This document shows, piece by piece, positions 1 to 12,300 of a stretch of 25,997 nucleotides of DNA (position 1 is the first letter of the stretch; each line of letters begins with the position of its first letter). The position numbers were made by a program, and so were the translations under genes. Location: NCBI GenBank assembly GCA_022713905.1, contig JAIHTM010000009.1, positions 1-25,997 on the forward strand. Reading direction: 5' to 3'. Under the pieces are notes generated by a model, which did no database searches, was not told the origin of the DNA, and saw only the letters and a list, made by a program, of their open reading frames with translations. This stretch comes from Collinsella sp. (GTDB lineage Bacteria > Actinomycetota > Coriobacteriia > Coriobacteriales > Coriobacteriaceae).

Positions 1-1
1 C

Positions 2-115
2 GCCGAGCCCGCGGACAGGCCGGCCCCGACAGAGGGGAGGCGCCGCGCGCTCGGGCGGCGCGCCAGGGAGATAGTGGACGAGATAGTCGAGAAGCGCGGT
101 CTCAAGAAGGAGTAA
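2..115 (+). CDS. 3' end of an unrecognised gene, cut by the window edge
   Basis: An open frame enters from the left edge and ends at TAA 113-115, giving the last 37 residues of a protein. The tail is very Arg/Ala/Pro rich and then turns into a charged helix ending REIVDEIVEKRGLKKE. I recognise no family. The arginine-rich linker followed by an amphipathic helix is compatible with a DNA- or RNA-associated protein, but that is only an impression. The bases after it (about 190-265) look faintly like an IS21-type element end, so an insertion-sequence gene is one possibility. The helix does not match the usual IstB C-terminus. Confidence 0.4.
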   Translation, partial: AEPADRPAPTEGRRRALGRRAREIVDEIVEKRGLKKE

Positions 116-289
116 CATCGGGACTTGCAGCGACGGACCTCAGGACACTCTTACACCACGTCTGCGCGCGCGACCATTAGCTGCTTTGTGTGGCGCGAAT
201 GGTTCACTTTTACGCCTGAGTGGCAACCCGATGAGGAATTTTGGGTCAGCCAAATTGCTACAATTTTAAACATATAGCGATGACCCGCC
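116..289. other. Intergenic stretch with no credible gene
   Basis: No frame here has a ribosome site and plausible composition. The AT content rises sharply around 230-275 compared with both flanks. Two related-looking segments, GGTTCACTTTTACGCC (about 200-215) and TTTTGGGTCAGCC (about 239-251), resemble the multiple end repeats seen in IS21-family elements, but I cannot confirm this. A possible extended -10 sequence, TGCTACAAT (256-264), could give a second, upstream start for the giant gene that follows. Confidence 0.3.
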
Positions 290-319
290 TTGCGTTTCTG
301 CGCGGGGGGGGCGTATATT
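290..319 (+). promoter_or_regulatory. Candidate promoter of the giant surface protein, with a G8 tract in its spacer
   Basis: The sequence shows TTGCGT (290-295), an 18-nt spacer and TATATT (314-319, five of six consensus bases). The spacer contains eight consecutive Gs (304-311). Gain or loss of one G by slippage would move the spacer between 17, 18 and 19 nt. That layout is the same as known phase-variable promoters such as Neisseria porA. The predicted start near 326 gives a leader of about 65 nt before ATG 393. The -35 is weak (three of six), so the promoter itself is a prediction. Confidence 0.5.
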
Positions 320-392
320 TGCATCGATGGGGACGACGACACACATATAACGAGCTACTGCTTGCCGTCCTCATGGATTGGGGAGGGCCTTC

Positions 393-3300
393 ATGAATCG
401 CTTGTGTGCGAGAGTTCGAGAAATATTGGAGCCTTTTGGCGAGAAAACCAATACTGCCAAGCGCGCCTTAAGGGTTTTGGCCGTCCCGCTGGCGGCGTGT
501 GCGCTCATGTTTGGTGCGACGAGCGCGTCGGCCGATCAGACGGTTCCCTATAGCAACCATACCGTGCAGACGGTGAATCCCACCGGCACCACGGTCAATC
601 TGTTCGACTACTGGGTCGTGAACGGCGATAACGATAGCTCGAAGAACACAAACAATGACAACAAGAATGACAACACCGGCATCAATAAAGACCGTCAGCT
701 CAAGTTCAATGGTGGTGCCGGTACGGGCATTAACAAGTGGACGGGCAAAATCGGTACTGCTGGCTACGGTCGCCTACAGTTTGTTAAGGACCAGCTTGTA
801 AAGGGCTATCCGGAGATCAAGGCTGGCACCTACGCCTCCCAAGGCCAGGGTGTTAACTACACCGACGAGTCGCTGGCTTATCTCTTTAATAATGACAGTC
901 AGGCAAATGGCAAGCAGGATGGCAAGGCTGTCTACAGCAACGTGAAGGGCCTCTTCCAGCTCAAGGATGGTTACTACGTCTACGACTCGTACGGCTCTAA
1001 CGGCTCTAACGGCAACTACGCTGTGTATAACTTCACGACCAATTCCTTTGACGTCTACGATAAAGCGGGCGTATATAAGGGCGATGCGAGCAAAGAAACC
1101 AATCTGGGCCAGTTCTTTCCCTTTGACTCTGCAAGCAAGGTTTTTGATGAGAACGGCAACAACCTCTCCCCTAAAAAGATCGTTGATGGAAGCACGGATC
1201 TCAACCATCACTTTGGCATGTCCATGACCACGGAGTTTGTCCAGCCTAACGGTGGCAAGACCACTAAAGGCGAGGACATGGTCTTTGAGTTCTCGGGCGA
1301 CGACGATGTGTGGGTGTATATCGACGGCGTGCTCGTGGGCGATCTGGGCGGCATTCACGAGAAAGCAACGCTTAAGATTAATTTCGCCACTGGTGAAGTA
1401 AAAGTCGGTCATGTCGACGGTGCGAATGGAACCAAGAAGGAAATCGAAAATACCACCATCAAGGCGAAGTTCGACGCCGCCGGCGCAGATACCAAAAACT
1501 TCCGCGACAACACCTTCCGCGACAGCACCAAGCACACGCTGAGCTTCTTTTATCTGGAGCGCGGCGCGGGCGCATCGAATATGTCGCTTAAGTTCAACCT
1601 CACCACCCTGCCGTCGTCCGAGGTCGAGAAGGTCAACCAGAACGGCGAGGCGGTCCAGGGCGCCGAGTTTGCCTTGTATCGGTCGGATGCCAACTGGAAC
1701 ACGCAAGGCGAGGCCATCGCCCTGGGTACGACGGACGACAAGGGTCAGCTGGTGCTTTTGAAGCCGGGTGGCTCGGTTCTCTCGTTCGACGAAGAACACA
1801 ACACCAATCATTGCGACTACTTTGTACTCAAAGAAGAAAAGCTGCCTGAGGGATACCGCTCGAGCTTGACCTCGTCGACCACTGCAACGCCAGGCGAGCT
1901 GCACCTGCAGTACAAGCAAGCTGCGGCGAGTGGCTCGGGTGGCGTGGTTGTTGCACCGGAAACAACGGTCACCATGGCCGACGGCGCAACGCAATGGACG
2001 GGTAGCCGCATGTGGCTCAACGGCGGCTATCTGGCCGCGAAGGAGACCATTTCCCTTCCTGCAAACACGCAAGACAATAAGAACAACCCCATTAACTCGG
2101 GCACAACCTTTGCCGTCGTGCTCAAACGCACCGATGCGAATGGGGATCACACAAGCGAAGATTCATGGACGCCAGTCACGGGCAATCCGCTCGATGGCTA
2201 CAAGCTGCGTTCCGCACACGGCATTGCCGGTGCCGTCGAGGCCGCCAAATCGGCGGATACGAGCGTTTTTGCCGTCAACACCAAGGGCGACTACGAGGTG
2301 ACGGTCAGGTCGCTGCCCGGCGATATCGAGAAGTATGCCGCCATGATGACGGACAAATCCAATTCCGAATATACCGTGGCGGTCTACCACACCACGGCAT
2401 CGTCTCTGACAGAGGCAACCACGGAGAACACCTCCATGGTTGAATACCAGGCGACAAACAGGCAGTTCTCAACCGTGATCCACCTCACCAACGTCCAGAA
2501 CCGTCTGTTTGTGCAGAAGGTCGATGATCTGGGCGAGCCCGTCAACGGCGCAACGTTTGATCTGTACAAGGCCGACGCCGTTACCGGCGATAGCCCCAGC
2601 ACGTATGCCATCAAGCCTGGCGCCACGCCGTATGACACCGTGCAGGCAAATGGGATGACCTACCCGTATGAGATTGAGGGCGCGGCGTGCTTCCCGCTCA
2701 ATTCCGTAAACCATGCGCCCCTTACTAATGGTACGTACTATCTGCGCGAATCGATGAGCCCGGATGGCTACGAGATGAATTCCACCATCACCAAGGTGAT
2801 CGTGGACGATTCGGGCGTGTACGTTGATGCCGGCAAGGTGAACGATGGCGTGCGCAGCATGAGCGGTCCGGGCTCGCTCATTGCCTCGTTGGCGCAGTTT
2901 GGCTCGCCCGATTCCATCGACAACACGCTTACGCACATCAAGGGCAAGCTGCAGAGTGCGACTGGTGCAGATGATAAGGGCAACCTGACGTGGGACCAGA
3001 CGAGTACCGCCAAGGGCGTGACGCCGACTCTTGCGGACGGCATGATGCACATGCGCTATGACAAGACGCCGCAGGGTACCAAGACCGTCTTGCGCTATGT
3101 CGAGGACGGTGGCGATCGCAACGGCCAGCTGGCGACCATCTTTGCCGACACGGGCATCAACCGCATGGCCCTTTACCAAGACGATGATGCCACCAATGGC
3201 ACTGACCTGGGCACGCTTCAGCTCAATCACCTCTTTACCACGGCAACGGCCGTGCAGTATACCGATCGTCGTGTGGCACGCCTGCAGGTGACCAAGACCG

Positions 3301-6300
3301 TGACGGCAGACAGTGGTCTAACCGCGCCTACTAAGGACGCGAAAGACAACGACCTGACGTTTACGTTTAAGTTCACCCTGCCGGAGTCCCAGAAGGGCTA
3401 CGAGGCGCACGTGTTCGATGCGAACGGCAACGCCGTGGGCGACTCCTTTGTGCTCAAGAACGGCGACACCCATTCCATCAAGGCCGGAGAGACCATTCGC
3501 GTATACGACCTTAAGAAGGACGACAGCTATAGTGTGAGCGAACTCACCACCAAGGGCGAGGAGTCCAGCGGCAATGTGCTGGCGAGCATCGTTAACACCG
3601 TGACCGGCTCTGCCGATGAGTCGGTGCTTCCGGCCGGCTTTAGACTCGTCAGCCGCAAGGCCGGCGGTCAGGAGCAAGCGGGGCCCGGCAACACGATCAC
3701 GGGCTCGATCGCCGCGCTCGTGGACGGGAAGATCCCCGCAAGCAACAAGCTTGAGTTCATCAACGACTACAGTGCCAGTTCCGTGACGCTCGATGCCCAG
3801 AATGGCCTGAAGGCCAAGAAGGTTCTCGAGGGCCGCAGTTGGGCCGATGGCGATACCTTTACCGCGCAGCTTACGGCCGAGGACGGCGTTCCCATGCCCT
3901 ATGGCGCCAAGAGCAAGGTGTCGACGGTCGAGTTCACCAAGAATGCCCAGACGGCAACGTTTGGCGATATCACTTATACCAAGCCTGGCACGTACATCTA
4001 TACCATCTCGGAGGTTATCCCCGGCTCAGACGCCCGGGCGGGCGGCATAAGCTATTCCGCTGCTGTCTATACCGCAGAGGTCGTGGTGGAGGATAACCAC
4101 GCCGGCGCTCTTGTCGTTAAGAGCGTGAAGATGGTACAGGAGTGCAACGACGCGGGTGCCGAGACTAAGACGGATGTTGCCAATAAGAACGCAACCTTCA
4201 CCAACCGCTACGATGAGCACGAACATGACATCATCCTCCATGCTCAAAAGAACCTAGTCGACAACTCCGGGACGTTCCCGCTTTCCCAGAACGTCTTTAG
4301 CTTTACGCTCGAGGGTGTTGGCGGCCTTGCGGATATCAACGCAACGTTCAAACCCAATGCGGTCGACACAAGCGTCAAGGCCCCCATGCCTCAGGGCGCC
4401 GAAGGCAACACCATGAACGTGGGCAATAACGCCGACGGTACGGTGACCTGGCCGGCAATCTCCTATACCGCCCAGGTGGATATGGGGCGCGCTTACGTGT
4501 ACAAGTTCGCCGAGAATCCCGGCAGCGTTACAGGCATGACCTACGACGGATCGGTCTATTACGCCGTGGTGCGCAATGCCGAGAAGGGCGCTGGCATCCA
4601 GACTTCGGTCGAGTACTACTACAATGACGCAAAGGATGGCTCGGTAAAGCAGCTGGGCAACAACGCCACGCCTTCCTTTACCAATATATATATCGTGGAG
4701 CCCACGAGCGTGACCCTGCAGGGTCAGAAGACCGTGAGCGGTCGCGACTGGAACCAGGGCGAGAGCTATACCTTTAACCTTACCGCCGCTACGGACGATG
4801 CCAGCGCAACTAGTCTGGGTAAGACCACAAAGCAGGCGGTAGCGGATGGTGCCGTTGTCATTAACACTAACCAGGCAGTCGCCAGCACGCCCGAGTCGGG
4901 ACGCGTGGCATCGTTCTCCTTTGGCACCGAAGCCACCCCGACCGTGACGTTCAACCGCGCAGGCACCTTTAGCTTCAACATCACCGAGAAAGCTACGCAG
5001 GATGTCCAGGCGGGCATGTCCATGGACAAGCACACCGCACGCGCGACCGTTGTAGTGACCGATCTGGATGAGTCGGGCAACCACACGGGCAAGCTGCGCG
5101 TGTCGAGCGTGACCTACGCCAACACCGGTGCCTCCGATGCGGACAAGCTCGTAACCGACAAGGCTGCCTTTACCAACGCGTACCATGCATCGGGTACCTT
5201 TGATGGCGTGACGGTGAGCAAGACCCTTGAGGGTCGCGCCTCTACCGCGGGCCAGTTTACCTTTGCCGTGACGGGTCTTTGGTACAACGGCGTTCAGACG
5301 TTGGTCAATGGCGCCGAGACTAACCTGTCCAACAAGGCGGCGGAGGCCGGTGTGTCCGGTGCCGTGGTGGGCACGAACGGGAAAGAGAAGCTCTTTGCCC
5401 GCAAGCTCACGGAGCAGGACCTGGGCCATACGTTTGCCTATCGCATCCACGAGAACCAGCCTGTGGCCGCCGGCTACACCTATGACACCGGCTACACCGG
5501 CGACGCCATCGTGCTCGTCAAGATTCTTGCACGCCAGAACGACCCCGCCAAGCTCTATACCGTGACGACCGTGCTCAAGGGCGCGGGCGTGACGGCGCTG
5601 CTGGGCGATGCCGGCGATGCGAGCGCACTGACGGACGAGGAGATTGCTAAGCTCAAGCAAGATGCGAATACCTACGTGCAGCAGTACGATGCGAGCAAGG
5701 CCGGCACCACAACGCCCGCTGTCTCGTTTGTGAATCGCTATGAGACAAGTCTCGACTATGGCGCCAATGGCGGCCTGCAGATCGAGAAGACGCTGACGTA
5801 CCCCGAGGGTGCGACGGTGTTCGGCTCGCCCAAGAGCACGTTCCGCTATATCGTCAAGCCTGCCGACAAGACATCTGCCAACAAGGTTGGCATTTCCACG
5901 GACGGCAAGGTCTACGAGACCGCAAATGTTGAGACCAATGTTCCCAAGACCGTGAGCTTGGTTCCCGCGCGCGGGCTGACCCTCACTCAGAATGATGCTG
6001 GCAAGACGTTCACCTATACGGTGAGCGAGATTGACGACAAGGCGACGGGCTTTACGTACGACAACACGGTCCATACGGTTAGGGTCGTCGTAGCGGATAA
6101 CGGCGACGGCACGCTCAGGGTCACGACGTCGGTAAGCAAGCAGGTCGATGGCAAGGATGAGCTCGAGGGCCAGTGGATCTACCCGTCGGATGCGACGTCT
6201 ACCGGCGCCGCGACGGTCAAGTTCAAGAACACCTATACGGTCACCGAGGCGGCAACCTTTACTCCGTCCGTGACCAAGGTGGTTGCCGGCCGCGATGCTG

Positions 6301-9300
6301 AGGGCAAGTTCACCTTTGCCATGACCGCGGCTGACGATGTTACCCGGGCTGCCATCGACGGCAAGCTCATCACCGGCTCTTCGATGAGCAGGGGCAACGG
6401 CTATACCGAGCAGAAGCAAACGAGGGAGGGCCTCAAGGACGGCGAGCACGATAAGATTGACTTCTCGACGCTCACCTTCAACAAGCCGGGCACGTATAAG
6501 TTCACCATTAACGAGGCGGCCCCGAACAGCGGTCTTGGCGAGTGGAAGTATGACCAGCACGTCTATACCGTGATGGTCACCGTAACCGATGAGGGCGGCA
6601 AGCTTGTGGCCCGCGCCGACGGCACGACCGGCTCGGAAGGCTTCATCTTCACTAATAGCTACAGTACCTCGACGAGCTACGAGCTGCAGGGCGGTCTGGA
6701 GATTGTCAAGACGCTTGAGGGCAAGGATTTGCATGCCGGCATGTTTGGCTTTACGGTGACGGGCGAAGACCCCGCCTCGACCGAAAAGCTTAAGGCGCTG
6801 CTGCGCGCGGACAAGGATAAGGGCGAGCTTGCCGTTACCAACGATGAGCCGCAGGCCGATGGCACGTCCTACACCGGTATTTTGGGTGGCCTGACCTTCG
6901 CGACGGGCGACGTGGGCAAGACGTTCACCTACAAGATCGTCGAAAATGGCGGCGGCAAGCGCGGCTATACATACGACTCCACCTATTGGATGGTAGAGAT
7001 TGCGGTTAAGAAGCGCCGCGACGGTTCGCTCTATACCGTGACCACGGTCAAGCACTATGACGCCAACGACGTTGAAAAGCCCCGCGATACGAAGACCTTT
7101 GGCCCCGAGAGCGGTACCGCCAAGGCCCAGGTGTCCTTTACCAACAGCTATATCGCGACCGGAACCTTTGAGGGTCTTGCTGCCGAGAAGGTAATGGACT
7201 CCCGCGACAAGATCGAGGCGGGTCAGTATACGTTTGACCTGTATGCCGAGAAGGCCGATGGCTCGCTCGAAAAGAAGGATGAGGGCACGACCCAGGCGGG
7301 CGAGAACGGTACCGCAACGGTCGACTTCGGCAAGATTTACTTTAAGCTTGGCGATGCTACCAGCGGAACTGATGGGCAGACGATTGACCTTGCCAGCGCC
7401 GTCAACGATGGCATTGCCATCAAACGACACAATGACGACCACACCACTACCTATAGCTTTAACCTGGTGGCAAAGGAGCGCTTGACCAGCCTGCCCGAGG
7501 GCGTGCGTCCCGTGGATACGTCCGCGACGTGCCGCGTGCTGCTCGAGGTGACCGACAACAACGACGGCACGCTGACGCCTAGGGTGACCTATCGCGATGG
7601 CACCGAGAACGGCAAGATCGTTTTCCACAACACGCGTGACAAGGTCAAGACGATCGGCACGGTCGCGAAGCCTAATGTGGACATCGACGGGCAGCTGCTT
7701 TCTGTGGGCGACTCCTACGTCTATACCATCAACTGGGTCAATACTGCGGTCAATGCTGACGGCAACCTGGTCTCCGCCGACGTGACCGTGGTAGACGAGC
7801 TACCCACTGGCGTTGTGTTCGAGGCCTTTGAGGGCGAGTATGCCGATAAGGGCGTCGCGAGCAGCCAGTCGCTTACTTGGGACCTGGGTAAGCAACCCGC
7901 GGGCAGCCACGGTTCGGTGCGCGTGCGCGTCAAGATTACCGAGGACGCTGTGAAGGATGCCCAGGGTGCGGTCGGCACCGTTGAGAACAAAGCTACCGTA
8001 ACGGTTGACAACAAGAGCTATACCGGCACCACGACCAACTACGTGTCCAAGAAGTCCGAGAGCGATGCTCAGGATTCGACGGGGTCGGGTGTGGCGCTGG
8101 GCGACGAACTCACCTACACCATCGGCTACAAGAACACCGAGGGCGCATCTGCCACGGTGACGATCACCGATGCCGTTCCCGCGGGAACCAAGTTCGTGGA
8201 GTTCGCCGGCGACCATATGGATGCCGGCTCCAAGGACAATGACGGCAACCTCACCTGGACGCTGGCGGACGTTCCCGCCGGCAAGGAGGGCACGGTTCAG
8301 TTTAAGGTTCGCGTGACCGAGGACGCGTTTAAGAGCGGTGGCGCTTCGGGCAATATTTCCAACCAGGCGTCGGTGGCGGTCGGCAACAACCCTGCCGTCA
8401 AGACCAACACCACTACCGATGAGGTCTCTGACGGGCGCCTGACGTTGAGCAAGGCGGTCACGGCCGCCGAAGGCATCACCGCGCCCAACAAGGCATTTAC
8501 CTTTAAGGTACTGCTCTACCAGGCCGATGGCACAACGCCTCTGGCCGGCACCTTTGCGTACGCCGGTCGCCCCAGTGGCACCAATGGCACTTATGTAAGC
8601 GGACAGATCAAGAGCGGTGACACCATCGCGCTCAAGGCTGGCGGCTCCGTCACGGTTACCTTGCCCATAGGTGCGCACTACGAGGTGCAGGAGCTCGACT
8701 CCAAGGGTGAGCTCATGACGAGCGAGGACGGCTTTGCGGTTGTCGATAAGGCGAACTCCCAGAAGGGTACCGTCGGACAGGCGACGCAGGTGGGCTTCAC
8801 CAACGTCTACAGCGTGGAGTCCACGAAGGTGGAGAGCGCCTTTAAGGTGCAAAAGAAGATCTCCGGTCGCAACTGGATGACATCGGATGCCTTTACCATG
8901 ACGCTGACTGCCCAGGGTGAGGCACCCATGCCCAAGGGTGCCAAGGACGGCGTGTCGACGATTGAGCTGCACAAGGATGCCCAGGTTGGCAACTTCGGTA
9001 CCATCGAGTACACCAAGCCCGGTACCTATACCTATGTGATCGCCGAGCAGCCGGGTGACGAGACGTCGCTCACGTTCTCGAAGGCCACCTATCGTGCCAC
9101 CGTCACGGTGACCGACGACGGCGCCGGTAAGCTGCTTGCCAAGACCAAGATTGCACAGCTGACCGACGATGCGGGCGACGCTGCTGAGCGCACGGTCGAG
9201 GCGGCGATCTTTACCAACACCGCCAAGACCGGCAGCCTTACCGTCAAGAAGACGGTCGTCGGCGGCGACAGCCAGCGCGAGTTCGGCTTCACGGTCGCGC

Positions 9301-12300
9301 TGGCCGACGGGGACGGCGAGCCCGTCACCGGCACCTTCGGCAAGGGCGAGCACGCCGTGACGTTCACGGACGGCAAGGCGACCTTCACGCTTAAGGACGG
9401 CGGGGAGAAGACCATCGCCGGCCTGCCCGTGGGCGCGCGCTACACCGTGACGGAGGACGCCGCCGAGGGCTACACGACTGCTGTTAACGGGGCTGACGGC
9501 TCCAAGGCCGAAGGCGCCGTGACCGAGGACGGCGCGACCGCGGCGTTCACCAACACGTACGGAACGGCCACCGAGGGCAGAGACGTCTCCACCGCGGGAC
9601 TCTTCACCAAGACGCTCAAGGGTCGCGACTGGGCGGAGGGCGATAGCTTCCAATTCGCGCTCACGGGCGAGGACGGCGCCCCCATGCCCGAGGGGTCTGC
9701 CGACGGCTCCAAGACCGTCAGTGTGACGGCCGCCGCCGTCACCAAGGCGGGCGATAAGGTCGCCTTCGACTTCGGCTCCATTCGCTACACGCTCAATGAC
9801 ATCAAGGACGCTGGGTTCGCCGAGGTCGGCGGCAAGCGCGTGCGCACCAAGACCTTCACCTACAAGGTGCGCGAGGTCAGGCCCGATGACGGTTCTGCCA
9901 TCGCCGGCGTGTCCTACGACGGCCACTTCGCCACGATGACGGTGACCGTGACCGACGACGGCTCCGGCAACCTCACGGCCTCGACGCCCGCGATCGCGCA
10001 GGCGAGCGGCGGCGACTTCGTCAACACCTACACGACCGGGCTCGACTACTCGGCCCGCGCAGGCGTGCTCCTGTCCAAGACGCTCTCCGGCCGCGCGATG
10101 GAGGCAGGGCAGTTCGCCTTCACCGTGACCGCCGACGCCGAGACGGCCGCCAAGCTCGGCCTCAAGACCGGCAAGAATGCCTACGCTGTGGCCGCGGCCG
10201 ATGATGGAGAGGCCGCCGTGGTCGACCTCATCGGCGGCGCCGCGAAGGGCGACGTGACATTCACCGATGCCGACGCGGGCAAGACCTACAGCTTCACCGT
10301 CACCGAGAGCAAGCTCGGCGGCGAGGGCTACACCAACGACACCGCGCCGCGCACGGTGACCATTGCGCCCGCCTACGATGCCGCGACGGGCAAGCTCACG
10401 GTCACGACCGCGGTTGTCGAGGACGGTGTCGAGGTCGCCCGCAGCGAGGTCTCGACGGCCGATGACGCTGCGTCGCTGCCCGCGCCCGTGACGGTCGCGT
10501 TCCAGAACTCCTACGAGGCCACCGGCACGCTCGGCGGCGAGAGCAGCGCGTCCATCGAGGCCACCAAGACGCTGACGGGCCGCGCCGCGGCGGCGGACGA
10601 GTTCTCGTTCTCCGTCCGCGATGCCCAGGGCAACGTGGTCGCGACCGCGTCCAACCGGGCCTCCGGCGACGGCGAGGCCGCGGAGCTCGCGTTCTCGCCC
10701 ATCGCCTACACCACCGGCTCGCTCGAGCAGATGGTGGCGGACGGCGCCGCCACCAAGACGGCCGACGGCTCCTGGACCATCCCCTATACCGTTTCCGAGG
10801 ACACGGCGGCGCTGCCCGCCGGCGTGACGGCGACCGCCTCGAGCTTCGACATCACCGTCAAGGTGACCGATAACGGCAAGGGCGGGCTGGATGTGGTCGT
10901 GACCTACCCCGAGGGCTCCGACGGTACGCTGTCGTTCGTGAACGGCTACGGCACCAACGAGGCGACGGTCGACCTCGCGGGCACCAAGACGCTGGCGCTC
11001 GGCCAGGCCGGACTCGGCCTGACGCAGGCCGACATCGAGGGCAAGTACACCTTCAAGATTGAGCCGCTGGACGGCGCGCCCGCACCGGTCGACGCCTCCG
11101 GCAAGACGGTGACCGAGGCGGTCAACGATGCCGCCGGCAACGTCGAGCTGGGCCACGTCACGTTCAAGCAGCCGAGTGACCTCGACGATGCCGCGATCGA
11201 CGGCGATGGCATGCGCACCAAGACGTTCGCCTACCGGGTGAGCGAGTCCGGCTCGGTCGACGGCGTGGTCAATGACGCGGTGGCGTCCAGGACCTTCACG
11301 GTCAAGGTGGTCGAGGACACCAACGCGGGCACGCTCGCCGCGGAGGTCCTGCCCGCCGAGGGCACGCCCGAGGGTAAGGGCGCGTTCGAGTTCACCAATA
11401 CCTACGGCGTCGGCCCCGCCCCGAGCACCGTCACCGACCAGATCAAGGTGAGCAAGAAGCTCAAGGGCCGCGACCTGGTCGAGGGCGAGTTTGAGTTCCA
11501 GCTGGTCGAGATCAACGCCGACGGCAGCGAGAGTATTGCGGTGACGGGCAAGAACGCCTCGGACGGCACGGTGGCGCTCAACCCCATCACCTATACCGCG
11601 CCCGGCACGCATAGCTACGAGCTGCGCGAGGTCGCCGGCGCGGCGGGCGGCGTGACGTACGACAGGGCGGTGCACCGCGTGCGCACGACGGTCACCGATG
11701 CCGGCAACGGCAAGCTCACCGTCAAGCACGACCTTGTGGATGCCGAGGGCAATCCCACGGGCGATGGCTCGGTGACGTTCACCAACGGCTACGAGGCTGC
11801 GCCCGTCACCCTCAAGCTGGGCGCCGCCAAGGTGCTCAAGGGCGCCGAGCTCAAGGCGGGGCAGTTTAGCTTTGAGCTCAAGAGCCGGGACGGCAAGGTC
11901 ATGTCGACCGTCAAGAACGCCGCCGACGGCAGCGTCACGTTCGACGCGCTGACCTTCAAGCAGGCCGGTACCTACACCTTCACGGTGAGCGAGATCGACG
12001 ACGGCCAGGCGCATGTGACCTACGACAAGGCCGTGCACAAGATCGTCGTCACGGTGAGCGACGAGGCGGCAGACGGCACCAAGACGGGCTACCTGTCGGC
12101 GAAGGTCTCCTACGAGGGCGACGCCAACCTGCCGCCGGTCTTCACCAACAGCTACGCCGAGGAGCCCGGCACCCCGGAGACCCCCGGCATCCCCGAGAAC
12201 CCCGGCACGCCGGGCGGCGGTTCGGGCGGCGGTTCCGATAGCGGCTCCGGCGGCGACGGCTCCAAGAGCGGCATGCCCGACACCGGCGACCGCAGCCTGC

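Noticed and set aside
151..342. A 63-codon minus-strand frame in the leader region
   Set aside because: It crosses the G8 tract and candidate promoter, and has no ribosome site or recognisable sequence.
774..2150. A 458-codon minus-strand frame within the giant gene
   Set aside because: It is antisense to the fibro-slime and SpaA-like region, with no recognisable motif or start signal.
4254..7628. A 1,124-codon open frame on the minus strand
   Set aside because: It is antisense to Spy0128-like repeats with clear coding on the plus strand; it has low-complexity composition and no ribosome site.
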